Positions 12,781 to 25,469 of a stretch of DNA of 64,000 nucleotides are shown here, in pieces. The translations under genes were made by a program, and so were the position numbers. Numbering within the stretch: the stretch's first letter is position 1; every line of letters starts with the position of its first letter. The stretch is from Camarhynchus parvulus (lineage: Eukaryota; Chordata; Aves; Passeriformes; Thraupidae): the NCBI RefSeq assembly GCF_901933205.1, contig NC_044572.1:93808965-93872964 (forward strand), given 5' to 3'. The notes under the pieces were generated by a model, which saw nothing but the letters and a program-made list of their open reading frames with translations, made no database searches and was not told where the DNA came from.

Positions 12781-12853
12781 CTGCTAGCCCCTGAGAATTG
12801 AACACAGATAATCTTTCTTTCAGGTGCAGCACATTATCTGATCAACACTACAC
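12781..12853 (-). repeat. tRNA-derived SINE-like remnant (MIR/CORE-SINE type)
   Basis: The plus strand carries GAATTGAACACAGATAATC and then CAGGTGCAGCACATTATC and a CACTAC-like end. This resembles the reverse complement of the RNA polymerase III B-box end and tRNA-like head of MIR-type SINEs ('GATTTGAACCCAGGTCTCC ... AGCACT ... CCACTACAC' pattern). It is old and degenerate, and identification is tentative. Confidence 0.35.
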
Positions 12854-15800
12854 AAACTGATTTCCATAAGAAATTCTAGCCTAATCATGCAACCTTCATG
12901 TTAATTTAAAAAATAGTCCTTGATTTTGAAATGAAGTTGAAAGTATAGTGTCAGAACAAAGTGAAAGAGTTATCATTAGCCTTCAAATGTGACAAATAAG
13001 AAAGACACAAACAAGTGTCAGGATAATTAAAAAGGCATTGTTCACTTTTTAGAAGGGGAAAAAAAAATGAATTGCACGAGAAATATTAAGCTAACAAAGA
13101 AAGAGCAAATATGAGTAGAAAAAATGACAGTTATCTGCAAAATTCATAAATGTGTCTTTTGTATAACCGTAATGATCATATTTTATGCTGTCATTTTACA
13201 TTTAATTGCTCACCCTGGTACTTTACTTCATAGCAGCCATCAGTACCCCACAGAGCCAGATGCTGAATTGCAAAAAAACATACTGTGACCACAGACTTAT
13301 AGGAAAGTAACTTTGCTGAGCTGTGGTGTATGACAAGTTAATTTTTGCAATTATACTTTTTCCAAGAATAAATGAAACTGCAGGTCATTACTATTCTATA
13401 TCATTAAAAAGAGGCAGAAAATGTTCTTGATCATAAAGGCCTCAAACTCATTTTATCATTACGTTGACATATGAAAGCAACTTTACAAGCTGCTTTTGCT
13501 CAATGTGACCTAATGAAATAAGCACCACCTCAGCTGAAATATGTAAACATCTTGATACATTAAGAAGCACATAACTAAAGAATATTGTTATTATAACACA
13601 GTGCTAGCCCATCATATGTCAGGAGAGAAATGCTATATGGGCTCAGCTTACTCACAGCTGTTAGCTCTGTTGTATTACACTGCATGTCAAAGTACTGAAG
13701 GGACATGGATGCTCAGTTGTCATGAAGATTGAAATTGTCCCCTGTTCATTTCTCTTCCTAAGAGTCATTAAATGTAAGAAATGTTTTTTAAAAATAATTA
13801 AGCATGATTAATGTCCATCACTGTCAAATTGTCTGTGCAATCAAACAGCAAGAGAGCAGATATCATTATGAAACACGTAATGTCTGCCTTCTGAATCTGT
13901 GCTTACAGATTATCTGAAGACTGACTAAGAATTCAGAAGTTGGGATGTTCTTTACATTTCAAAATATTTACTGTACATGGAGAAATCAGAAATTCTCAGT
14001 GCATTCTTTCTCATAAAATGCTTTTTCATTTTCTGCACAATTGCTTTACTTTCCCATCACCAATGCAAACTATAACACTCAAGTGAGGAGAAAAAGAGAT
14101 TCTGCTTTCCAGATGAATACATTTATTAAGACAAAAGAATGAGAAGAAAATGTTTCAATTGTCATTGCATCTGTTTGCAATAAATGTCAAGAGCCTTTTA
14201 AAAAATTGACTACAGAGCTGACAAAAGACATCAGGTTGACAGGCAAAGAGCTGGAAATCCTCAGTTCACCCACTGAACAAGAAAATACAGGGACCCCCCA
14301 AGCCACAAAACACCCTGATTTTCAGAATCTTCTCTGCCAACCCATCCAATCCTTAATATTGACTGAGCCACATATATAATTTCTTAGCACATCCTTTAGT
14401 ATATCTCCTAAATTAAGAGTGATTATTTACTTCAGTTTTCTCTTCTGAGAATGAGAGAACAGAGATCAGTAGAGAGGTAATGGAAGAAAAGGTCCAATAA
14501 ATCCTGTGTCTGAGATTTTCAAATTCATGGAATTAACTAGAAACAAAATCAAATAAGATTTTTTAAAACAGTTCACATGTTACTTCATACCTTCACATCC
14601 TATTCTCATCCAAGTCCTAGTGCTTTCCTTCTGAACAAGACCCTTAACTACCTGAAATTATTTATAAATGTTAGCGTTTGATAATTTGGAATATCTATCC
14701 CTTTTTCTTCCCTTGATCTCCTTGCATGGCAACCATGGATTCCTACATATAAGATTCTCTCTATTCATATACAGGTTCTGCAACAGCAGCTCTACTGTGT
14801 TTTAAACACATCTAAACACACTTGCTATCAAAAAAGATTACCACAAACACTGGACATAGTTGTTTTTTCTCTTACTTAGAAACTAAGAATTTATTGTTTC
14901 AAGGAAATATTTTTGTCAAGAAGAAGATATTAGAATTACAGAGAGAAAGAAGTATGGTTTGAGCTTCATACCATTGCATACAAGTCCTCTATAGAAATGG
15001 AACACTATCCAATTAACTCTGTGTAGCTACAAAATAGGAGGAGATTGCCCATAGGCAGGGTATCAAGAAGCTTTTAAAATCTCCAACAGCACAATTTTAA
15101 TCTCAGTGCATCCTATTTGCAAACAAATCATTGCTAAGGAGACAAAAATTTACTATTGTGAATAAAAGAATAATATTAAAATATATTCATAGTACTTAGT
15201 AAAGAACATACATCTTGTTCTGGACTACCAAATACTTTGATAAAAATTTGTATACGCAGCACAGAACCTTTTTCTAAATATTTTTTTTGTCCAATGAAGT
15301 TTTAATGTCACACTTATTTACAGCATGAGGAAGAAAAAGATTTTCCTCATGTAGAGAAAAATTAGAAAACAGGTACTGCTATTTTTAATCTAACAATCTC
15401 TATCAGTCCTCTTGTTATAATAAATTTGACACATCACAATTTATTTAAAAACCAAAACACAATGAGAAAGCAGAAATCTGCAGCTTACTAACCACCAACA
15501 CCTGCGCAATGCAGCAACAATGAAAGGCAACATGTGTTCCCTTCCTGCTAGGGAGGCAGCATTTAGGAAAATGGTAAGAACCTGAAGCAGTTGTTATGAG
15601 GTTACTTACATAAGCAAGGATATGGTAAAATAATCTTGTCTGCATGGGCAAACCTTTATAAACTTGTGAGACCTAGCAGAGCTCAATACAGAGACATGGG
15701 ATTATGCAGACTATGCAGAATAGTTCATAGAACCAGGGCTTAACCCATTAAGGACTAAAACCTACCTACCTACTATCTCTCTTCTTCTTTCACTGTCAGC

Positions 15801-16489
15801 TTTCATCTGTATTCATTACTTTCAGTGTAAAACTGCTTTTGCATACCTCACAATATACATACATTTTATTATATGCACTAGAATAAAAAAAATAGTAGTA
15901 TCCTACAGGAGACTGCTTGGGCTCTTTTTCTGAACCCTTTGAACCCTTTACAACTCCCTTTCACCTTCAAACCAAAGGTAACAATTTTTGACAACCAAGA
16001 AGCAAATTTCAAATAAAATACTATTAAACCTTTTGTTCACAAAACAACATTAAAGCCACAGTACTGCCATTTGATACATTATAAGAAACAAAAATAAAAC
16101 GTTTATTAAAATATAATAATGTAATAATGAAAATTTTAAAAAATAGCAGATGGTCTTTAACTGTCAAATATGGATTTTTCATAGCTGGTACACAATTTAC
16201 TGTCACAGGCGCTTTGGTGCTACAGAAGTATTAGTACAGCTATTAACTATTTAATTCTTTAGCTGACACTGTGTTTTAGGATAGGGATTTAAATAATTTA
16301 CTTCTACATTCCACTGTTTAAATTTTGCTGCTAGGAATTCGTGCAACAAAGTTGTAGAAAAAACACATGACGCTTGTTGATAGTGATATAAGACAGGATT
16401 ATTATAAAAACCAATTATATCTTTTCATTCTCTTTTTTGCTTAATTAAAGCAAGAAGAATCACTATCTTTCTCAGCAGTAATCATGTGG
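12854..16489. other. Non-coding DNA, no gene seen
   Basis: Uniformly AT-rich with low CpG. A 9-bp inverted repeat lies at 15324-15332/15343-15351 (CATGAGGAA/TTCCTCATG), and a short CTAC repeat near 15766-15777. Parts (for example 13040-13900) have the texture of slowly evolving regulatory DNA, but that is an impression only. Confidence 0.5.
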
Positions 16490-17260
16490 AAGCTGTATAG
16501 CACAGATACAGTAATTAACTTAACCTTATCACTTAACTCTATTGGGTCATTGGAGTGAGGCACAGTATCAGTGCTCAGAATCAATGCCGTAATGCTAACA
16601 TCTTTGAGCAGTTCGGAGATTGAATAATGCCATCTGTAAATGGACAGTCTTTGTTCCTGCTTAGCTATGCTGGATAAATGTTTCTGCTCATAACTTTAAT
16701 ATGGCAGCTTAACCATTTAATCATTGTACATTAATACATTATCAATATTGTGAACATGTAAGTACAAAATTACTTGTCAAAGTAATCAGATATTACCGAT
16801 TTTTGTGCATAAATATGATACATGTGGGATTTTGTCTTAATTATATATTTTAATGAAAAAAGATATAGCCCAGATTTTTTTTTTCATTTAAGAGAGGTTC
16901 AAAAAGAATTATCATTTCCAAAGATAAATTTATTTTTCCTTCAACTAAAGCAGATTTTTAAAATGAAAAGGAATGTTCTGTATTTTCTTTGGTAAAATTA
17001 GCCAAGTGTGCAAAGTTTCGTGCAGTTTAGCTATACAGGGGATACTTGGGCATCTGGGGGATTTTCATAACTGAAGACTTGTGCTGTATCACAACAAATT
17101 AAGCGTAATTAAACACTCTGTTCAGTGTCTATTGTTAATTGCAGCAGCTAATTTGATGCTTAGTTAGTGTTATGTTCCGAACTATTTCCAAGCACACAGA
17201 ATTCTTCAGTTAAGACTGCTTGCTTTTAGCTCTAATTTTTTTTTTTACCCTCGTTTGACA
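16490..17260. other. Candidate conserved non-coding / enhancer-like block 1
   Basis: No repeat family is recognised and there are many TAAT-core sites, notably the near-palindromic AATTAAGCGTAATTAAA at 17097-17113 plus TTAATCATTGTACATTAAT-type words around 16715-16735. Such density is typical of homeodomain-bound developmental enhancers. The block abuts another repeat-free block and then a CpG cluster at 17.65 kb. The enhancer reading is inference from motif texture and context; cross-species alignment is needed. Confidence 0.3.
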
Positions 17261-17652
17261 GATTTTAGCTCATTTATTACTTTTGTTAAACGATCAGAAA
17301 TTCCCTTGCCAAGACAGTACTTTGAGGTCCTTCACTTTCACCAAGTCAGACACTAAATCATAGGGGACAATTATCAGCAAATGCTCTCCGACAGGCCCTA
17401 AGCCTGCTGAGGTAATGCAGCTGACAAACTTTGATGCGCCATGCCCGTGCACATTATGTTCACGTAGTGTGTACATCTGGGCACCCTTTATGGCGATGCA
17501 GCAAACAGCCAATCATTTATTCCACTCTAATTAGCACACATGTAAATCCTCACCAATCAAGCCACTCACAGGGTTACCGTTGTGGCAGCCATACAGCAAG
17601 CTGGCAGGACACGGGAAGAAAGTACAAGAAGCAACTATTGGGTTTGATTTGA
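17261..17652. other. Candidate conserved non-coding block 2
   Basis: Higher GC than its left flank, with scattered CpGs (for example around 17430-17500), an AATTAG site near 17530 and a reversed CCAAT box in AGCCAATC near 17508. Short open frames on both strands (60-73 codons) do not resemble proteins. Continuity with the adjacent CpG cluster suggests one regulatory unit. Confidence 0.3.
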
Positions 17653-17905
17653 ACCTGCCGTCACGCCGCGGCAGGTCCCCCCAGTCCTGACTGTAACCAG
17701 CTCTCCCCTTCACAACCCATCATCGAGCTCCATGCGAAAAAGGTCATCGGGCAGACTGCCGCCCGGCCAAGATGCTTTGATTCTTTGCAGGCTCTGGGAG
17801 CACACCTGAAGCGACGCGCAGCTCCAATAGCTCACAGCGCCAGAGCTGTCGCCGGCAAAAGTCAGGCGTAGCTCTAAAGCATGCGGCACAGCATGGAGTA
17901 CACGC
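17653..17905. promoter_or_regulatory. CpG cluster (small or orphan CpG island)
   Basis: I count about 18 CpGs in roughly 250 bp, far above the flanks, with G+C somewhat over half. It opens with an inverted repeat ACCTGCCG/CGGCAGGT (17653-17660 and 17669-17676, 8-base spacer), which also places two ACCTG E-box-like half-sites head to head. It lacks an obvious TATA box. It could be a weak promoter, an intragenic island or a CpG-rich enhancer. Less convincing than the islands at 1.9 and 57.7 kb. Confidence 0.45.
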
Positions 17906-19058
17906 TACCTCAAAGAAGCACTGTCCACCTCAATATTTTAGACCCTGTTATGTCGCCAGGAAACTATCTGCCAGGTGTCAGCATCCCTTTTCTTCCTCAC
18001 AAGCCCAGGTGCCTCTGCGGTAACCCTTTTATTTTGAAATAAATAGCAAACGCCTTCAAAAGGACAGATTCAGGCATTCAGAGAATCTACTGACACTGGT
18101 TTATATTATGCAACTCCAAAGAATACAGTGTGCTTTGAAATACCTAAAGTGGTTAGCTCCCATTTCCCAAAATTGAATCAAAGCCGTATGTAAGACCCTA
18201 CAGTGCTATTCATTACTAAATTAGAAAATGCTCTATTTCAAAACAGCTTTAAAATGTGCATGCATATTGTCAAGGATACAACAGTTAGCCTAATAATAAA
18301 AGTATTCCTCAAAACTGAGAGTATTTCTTTTTAGAACAAAAATCCACCTAAATCCCGTGCCTTCATGCTTTCAGTGCTTACTGCAAGAAAAAAAAGCAGC
18401 AAGTAAAACTGCATTTAGCAGTAGGATTTAGCTACACTGATTTACATTTTTATTCAATGGACTTCAGGGATGGAAAGACACATCCACTAAATGCATTTCA
18501 AACTTTTTAAACTTATGCATATTTGTACTCACCACTCATATTTATCTACATCTAATTAAACATGTTTACAAATTGACTTGTTATATTTTACAAATTAATG
18601 AAGCAAATATCTATGAGAAGTATGGCATTGGTTTAGTTTTCAAACAAATTGTCAATAAAGTATCACTAGAAATAATTATTCCTGCAAAATTATATGGGCA
18701 ACCAGATGAGAGGGACAGAAAGAAAAACTAAATTGTCTTGGTCCTTCTCCAGATAAACTGGATCAAAGAGCAGAATGAGAAAAATCTGCTCAAGAACTGT
18801 TAGAATCTTATTGTCAATGAAGTTTTACCAACAAAAGAAAATTTTAAATGAGATTATCTTCTCACAGGAAAACAAAACCAGGAAAATAACGCAGTGAATT
18901 TTGTAGGTCCACCAAAAACCAACAAAGCAAGCAAGCATATTTATCTCAGCTTCCATTAACAGAAAATATTGGGATGTGGTAAAGAGAATTTTCTTCCCAA
19001 CATTATGGATGCTTTCACAGTTGATGCTGCCTCTCCAGTTAGTCTACTTTTCCTACAG
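17906..19058. other. Non-coding DNA, no gene seen
   Basis: AT-rich, no repeat family recognised, only trivial open frames. Confidence 0.55.
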
Positions 19059-19115
19059 AGCTACCACCAAGGGGGAAAGCAGGCTGTAGCTCTCAGTCTG
19101 GATCTAGGCACTCAG
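19059..19115 (+). other. Splice-flanked open segment, candidate 57-bp exon
   Basis: Immediately upstream is a good acceptor (pyrimidine-rich CTACTTTTCCTACAG, ending at 19058). Immediately downstream is a near-perfect donor, CAG|GTAAGA at 19116. The segment is exactly 19 codons and is open in phase 0 (beginning SYHQGGKQAV). Length divisible by three with both consensus sites is the best exon-like signal in the window. The peptide is not recognised. In 64 kb of sequence a few such coincidences are expected, so this is a candidate, not a gene call. It could equally be an exon of a non-coding RNA. Confidence 0.2.
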
Positions 19116-20300
19116 GTAAGATGGTCTCTGCCAGGCAGGCAAGAAATCTCTGTCCACTTGAACTTGAGGAGAGTCCTTTGGAGGCAAGGGGCAATCACCC
19201 TATGAGTCTTATGGCATATGAACCCACTCCTGGGATATCTGTAACTTACCAACTGAAATTACACACTGTTATTCTGAATTTACTTCCAAATCAATTGGAA
19301 CATTTATTTGACGGCATGGATGCTCGTGGCTTTGCCAAGACCGAGGTCAGGAAGGGTGGCCAGAGTAAAGTGCTGTTCCAGGGAATTCCCAACCCACACA
19401 GGACAAGGGGGTGGCCCAGGGTAGTACAAAACACAGTCCCCCTTTCCACCCCCTGAAGTGACACCCTCTAGGGCTAAAAAAATCATCAAATACCAACCAA
19501 GCACTGCTCCTGCAGGGATCACACCCTCAGATCACAGATGAGGAAGGTTCTAGACCTGCTGGGGGTGTTCAGCCATCACACGAAGCCCTCCTGTCCCCGC
19601 AGCCACTCAACCCCCAGCCAAAACCAACTATTTCCATGCCTTCTGCAGCACTGTGAGCCTTTAGCACAGAGTACAGGGGGCAGAGAGATCACTATGAATA
19701 TCCCTCATGCCAACAAGTGATCTTTTCAGGATTCTTACCTAAATACACACTATCAGGAAACTTCTAGTGAAAATGGCAGGATGTTGTTGGCACCACAAAC
19801 CCAAACACAGAAGGCCCTCATGGTTGAAGCCATGCACATAGGCATGGAGGAGGCAGCACCCTCTGCCTTTGGGCTCTGCCAGCCAACCCCTGGGTCACAC
19901 CCTGCTTCTGGGGAGCAGAGCCCCCATTAAGCCCCAGTGAGCAGGGATGCTCCCAGAGCCAGACTGGCTGCCCCACTGCCAGCATGGCACAGGCTGAAAC
20001 CCCATGAACCATGTTCAGATGGAGGCACCTACACTGCCCAGGAATAGGGTAAGGCAAAGGAAGAGTGAAATAAGGTCCTGTGGAAATCAACAGCTGAGCA
20101 TCACACTGCTCTCCCTACAGTAAGAAACATTGGCTGCTGCCTCCTGCACCAGTTACTGGATAAAGTCACCACAAAGTAGGGTCTGTGCTGCCCAGAGCAG
20201 AGGGGAAGATGGTAATCAAAGTACATTCCTCTGAGCACAAAGGCCACAGACAGACAGGTCACCTACACCAGCTCTGTGGCAATTCTACACAGATAGATGA
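19116..20300. other. GC-richer non-coding segment
   Basis: G+C rises, with many C-runs between about 19380 and 20230, but CpGs are scarce, so this is not an island. Overlapping open frames up to 111 codons occur on both strands, as composition predicts. No protein family or repeat was recognised. A decayed, unclassified repeat is possible. Confidence 0.45.
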
Positions 20301-22116
20301 AAAAATACATAATGATTGTATTTCCTCCTTTTCAGATGTGTCTATCAATTTTTTTTAATTTATGCTTGATGCAAGATAGGACTTTTCCTTTCCTCATTAT
20401 CCCAGAAAGAAAGAATATTGTCTATGTAACAATGCAATAAAATTTTGAACACAAATGCTTACAGACTGCTCAAAGCTCACTAAGTATCCCCTTTGATCTG
20501 TTAATAAAATAAATAGAGCAACATATTAAGTAATCTGATCTAATACTTTAAAAAAAATGTGCTTTTTAATCCTCCCTCTAGTTTATGGGCACTTACTTTT
20601 TTATTTATTATGTGTCATTTAAATGGAAAATTAAAACAACTCAGTATTTCCATTCTGCATTTTGAACTGCAGCTGATTTACCTCTTCCAGCTATGCAAAA
20701 AATGTCTAGAAGTTACATATCAGGAGTTTTTAAAAAGTTTTTACTACAAGATCCACTTATTTCATTTCATTACATGGTGGTGGATGTTCTCTGACAGCAT
20801 AGTAAGAAAAACAAAACAGTAGGTGCATCATCGTAATCATCATCATATCACCCAAATCCTATGGCCACACCAGAAAAGGCAGCAATGCTCCTATGCCATC
20901 TGCATGTCATTTAACTACTCTACTGTCAGGAAGCTGACCAGCCCACTACAGTAGTTGGGCCAGCATGATTGCCCTGCAGCCTTTGAAAACCTGACCTTTT
21001 TGTCACATATGAGTCAGGGACCATTATTCTACCAGTATGCATGGCTCCAGCAGGGCCACACACTCAAAACAGCATCCCAGCCACCTTGACGAAGTGGAGA
21101 ACAGATATAAGAAACTATTCAGAATGATAGATGATCCTGAGAACATGAAAAAAGTAAATGAAATACAGGAGACCTCTGTTTTCATTAGGGGGAAAAAAAT
21201 GCTCAGTGAGGATTAATAAAAATTATGAAGGGAACTGACGCAATCACCGTAGGTGGCTATCTCAGCTCATCTCAAATGCAAAGGCAAGGAACGCTCGCCG
21301 TAGCTATAAAAGGCAAAGGCAATCAGGCAAGAAGGGCAAATATGTAGGAACTCTAATTAACGAACAATAAATGCATAAAATAAACTGCCAAAAGATGAAA
21401 TCAAAGCAGGTACCTTTTTTTTTTTTAATGAGACAATACACTGGTCCACAATTATTTTTTGTAGCAATTTAATTATGACAATGAATGGTGTTCCATTTTT
21501 TTTCTTGTTTCTTATGAGAAATTGTAAAGCAGCTTGTTAAAGTAACAAAAATTTTTTATTTCTTCATTTTCTCTTTAAACATGGTTCCATCAGCTTAATG
21601 GCATAAAAGACTGATGTGCTGTGTAAATTCTTGCCTGTTGAACTCACCTGAACCAACATGTACTACTAGCAGGAACAGCATTGTCCCAATAGTGCCGAAA
21701 GACAGCTTATTTGCAGTCTACAGGATCTGCCTGTTTAACTTAAAGGAAAATTCAGTGGTTTATAATATCCAGTGAGTATAAAATTTCATGATTGTAATGA
21801 CATTTTCTGCACTAAATTCTACCCATCATTTCCTCTAGGTAGTATTTGCTATGTTTCCTGGAACACATGACAGTATTTGATTGGTCTACAGAACAACTGG
21901 AACACCTCTATCCAACATATTTAAGCAAATAAATCCAAATATGATCTAAAACTCCTGTTAAGTAAAAAGATCCTATGTCAATTTATGTTCAAATTATGTT
22001 TAAAATTCTGAAATAGAAAATTAATTGGCAATCATTGATTACTTTTTAAGAAGTTTTACCACTGTATAAAACTTTTCGTAAATTTGAGATTATCTGGGAT
22101 GAAACATCTCATATGA
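20301..22116. other. Non-coding DNA, partly enhancer-like
   Basis: AT-rich. Between about 21100 and 21420 there is repeat-free sequence with TAATTA-like sites and a few isolated CpGs (around 21290-21300) that resembles regulatory DNA. T-run at 21415-21427. No gene. Confidence 0.45.
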
Positions 22117-22142
22117 TATAAATTATATAAATTATATAAATT
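22117..22142. repeat. Short tandem repeat, 9-bp unit TATAAATTA x ~3
   Basis: Two complete copies of TATAAATTA and a third lacking its last base are in direct succession. Confidence 0.85.
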
Positions 22143-24989
22143 GTTTCACCATACACCTGCCAAAATTAAGCCTGTGGCTTAGCAAAACCATTCACTACAT
22201 GAGACAGAAGACACATAGCAGTATTTGCAAACAGAGCAAAGCATATGACCAATGGCCCACACAACCCATCTAAGACAAAAGAAGAGTGGTTATTCCAGAG
22301 AATTTGAGTAAAGGACTCCAAGACTGCTTTACATAAAGCCATGTTAGCTATTTATGAAGAAAAGCACTTTTCTGTCACTCTCAGGACCACACTCAAGCTA
22401 ACATGCTCTCCCTGGATCACCACAACTGGCCCCATTTTTTCTGTACTCAGGCTCACTGTTGAATAATGGCTAAAGAGAATCTGGGGGGATATCCTTGAGG
22501 ATCTTAACACTAACATTGCTGCCAAACACAGAGATTCCAGGAAGTCACCAGATGCCTGGCAGAACTCTCCCATGCCACATGTCCCTCTTCAGAGGGTAAA
22601 TAAGAAAATGACAAGGAATGACAGTCAAAGGCTTGACATGTTCATGTACCTTGGCCTACAGACTCATCCCTGCCCCCTGCCTTTTTTCTTTCTTTTTTTT
22701 TTCTTTTTTTTTAATCTGTCACCTCTACTATTCCTGTTTCAACCATTTATGTAATTTCATTGTCTGTTATGGCCATCTCCTTATTTGCAGGGCCTGTAGG
22801 CATTAATTTTATTTAATATACTATATGCTTGACACTCCACATGGTGTTAATGAGTTGCCAGCTGCCTGTTGTGATACAAGAAGTAACCGTAAACCCAGTG
22901 TCGCCTTTACTCCTGCACTGGTTCAGTTTTCTATTGTGACACATAAATGTCAACTGGTATGATCAGAAGTAAACAGTCATGACAGACAGGAAAAAAGGAG
23001 CTGACAGTTGAAGGTGATGATATCCATTAGGCTTCTACAGCTGCCACCTCCTGGGGAGACTGCTGAAGGATTTGAAATGTGGCGCAGAGCTCCTGGCTAA
23101 CATGGCTCTATGACAAAGAATATGCTTACCTTCAAAATACCTGGCCTACCACCTAACCATCTGGCTTATTATCATTCAGATAAATCCACTTATATGCACA
23201 GGAAGGAGAAAGCCATGATGGAACACCAGAAGTGCAGAAAAAGGGCAGAAACATTAGTCAATCAGCTCAATGATACTTGAACAGTTGTTAAGGGAGCACG
23301 TCATTGCCTTGCTCACTTAACCATGGACATAAAAGAAAAGAGCTTCCCAAAAAGACAGAGTTTAAGATTTCAATTAAATTAAGCTGAATCTTAAGATGTC
23401 CATCAAGAGCAGTTAGAAGGATTATGTCAAGTCAATCTTTATTCACATTTTACTCTTTGTGATAGTAGATTAAACACTTCATTTTGTTGAAGAGAGAACT
23501 TTTACCTGAAAATGCAGAAGTAAGAAAAATCACTCAGGTTAAATAGCAAGCCAGTTTTCTTATCACAACCCACTCCACTGGACTTTAGGTTGTACAAACC
23601 AACCAAAGGCTGCATTTGACATGTGAGAGGATGACTGAAGAAATTTGAGACCTCCCAGTGCGTGCAAATCCCCAGCAGATGCCAGTGCCTTTGCTCTCTC
23701 TCTCCCCCACACCTCTGCAACACAGTCACAAAGATGTCAGGGCAGAATGCAATCCTCAGATGGCACATGTACCTCTAGGCTGCTGCAATTTATGCCAGGG
23801 CTAACATAGCTCAGCCCAGAAAATTAGAGTTGTAACTGCTTCCATGATCTCCTCTTTCCATCCCCCAACACCAAGAGCAGTATTTTTCCTTATAAGCAGC
23901 TCAGATAATTGCCTTTATTATACACAATATTCATTCCTTAGATTTTCATCACCAATAGAGCTATTATAAATTATTTTAGCTGTACTCTTCATGCTTTTAT
24001 CCATGTATTGATTTTATTTTTAATGTAAACTTTTAAATTATAATGCCAGAGAAACAACTACTTATATAGCTACAAAGGCTAAATTAGCAAGACCTGAGAG
24101 AAAAGTGCTGAAGATATTTGATATGAAACATTAAAAGCAAATGTTATTTTATGTAATACTAAAATATAAAGAAATGCAAATGTAAATGTAGTTCCACCTT
24201 CCAGAGTACAGCCATAATAAAGTATTAGATTCAAGCATCATAATTAACTTAATCAGATGGAGTTTTCTTTAATTCCCTAGTTCTTTTCCTTCAGCCATCT
24301 AAGCTTGTCTCAGGTTGAAGAATATAATCATGAAAAACACCAGCAGATACTACTGAAAATGTCTCCCTTTGCTTGTGTTACAGTAAAGCACTGAGTACTT
24401 TGTAGCATGTCTAGCATTTGGCCACTGCAGTATTTTGGACACATAGGAACACATCCCCACATCTAATAAGAAAATACTTTCCTATGCCTCTAACACAGGA
24501 CTAAGGGAATATCTACTTTAAACAGCTAAATGGATCACAGAATTTAAAGGCATGTTTTGTCTGGTCTCTATAAAGGTAAGCACACATAATTACTGTATGC
24601 AGAATCCCAGCATTTGCAATTAGTTGAAAGCAATTCCAGTAAAAAATAAACCTGTTATACCATGGAATTAGAGCAATAGGTTAAATTGCAATTTTTGTCA
24701 ACAAGTCCATTTTTACTCTATCGATTTGCACAAGGTGATACGATGCACTGATTTGAATCTTATACAAAGAAGTTATATTGCACTAATTGAAAAATAATTG
24801 GATTCACCCCACTTTATAACAGATTCCTTTGCACTATCAAAGTTTTAATCTCTGATGAGTTTTGCAAAACTCACAACCTAAAAATCACTGATTTATATCT
24901 TAATTCAGATATGTCAAATATTTCAAGGTGAGGAATTCCAAAACAGCAGACTGTGCAGGCTGCAACGCAAACATGAAACAAAAGTGAAA
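22143..24989. other. Non-coding DNA with pyrimidine-rich tract
   Basis: Includes a T-rich tract broken by C at 22682-22713, which is simple sequence. The remaining sequence is AT-rich with unrecognised short open frames (up to 88 codons at 23502-23768, minus strand). A consensus donor AAAG|GTAAGC near 24573 has an acceptor-like CTCTAACACAG about 75 bp upstream, but all three frames between them contain stops, so no coding exon is supported. Confidence 0.5.
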
Positions 24990-25350
24990 ACGCTAACATT
25001 TTCTTTCCATATATTGTAGCAAATTAATTGTGTGTTTTGGTAACGTAGCTTATTAGTTTTGCATAATTTAAGTTTTAATTCATCGTTTAATTTTTAATTA
25101 AGTAGTCTCTTTCAAGATGAGCTTTCTACTCGCATTTTAGTTAGATGCTAAACATGCAATGCATAAAAGCAGTGGCAAGAATGTAATATTTAGTTCATAT
25201 GATTTCTCTGTGATTTCAGACATGAAAGTAACCAATTTTTCAGAGTATAAAATAACAGCAATTGTAAAATGTCATATAAATTTTAAATAATTAAAGACCT
25301 CTGAAAATATCTGAAAAACTAGTGGAGCAATTATAGTGAGAAGAAGAGCC
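24990..25350. other. Candidate conserved non-coding / enhancer-like block 3
   Basis: Dense homeodomain and octamer/SOX-type AT words, for example CAAATTAATTG near 25019-25029, GCATAATTTAAG near 25061 and TTTTTAATTAAG near 25091-25102. No recognisable repeat family. The reading as conserved regulatory DNA is inference from texture. Confidence 0.28.
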
Positions 25351-25428
25351 ACATACTTTTCATAGACGATAGATTTTGCTATAGGTTTTTTGTTTCAGTA
25401 GTTTGGTTTTGTTTTGGAGTTGAGTTTC

Positions 25429-25469
25429 TTTTTTTTTTTTTTTTTTTTTTTTGGGGGGGGGGGGGGTGG
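25429..25469. repeat. Homopolymer junction T24-G14
   Basis: Twenty-four T are followed directly by fourteen G, then TGGG. On the other strand this reads C14 then A24. It may be a microsatellite-like tract or partly a sequencing or assembly artefact, since homopolymer lengths are error-prone. The G-run can form a G-quadruplex. Confidence 0.95.

Noticed and set aside
24498..24574. Segment between CTCTAACACAG and AAAG|GTAAGC as a coding exon
   Set aside because: All three frames contain stops.
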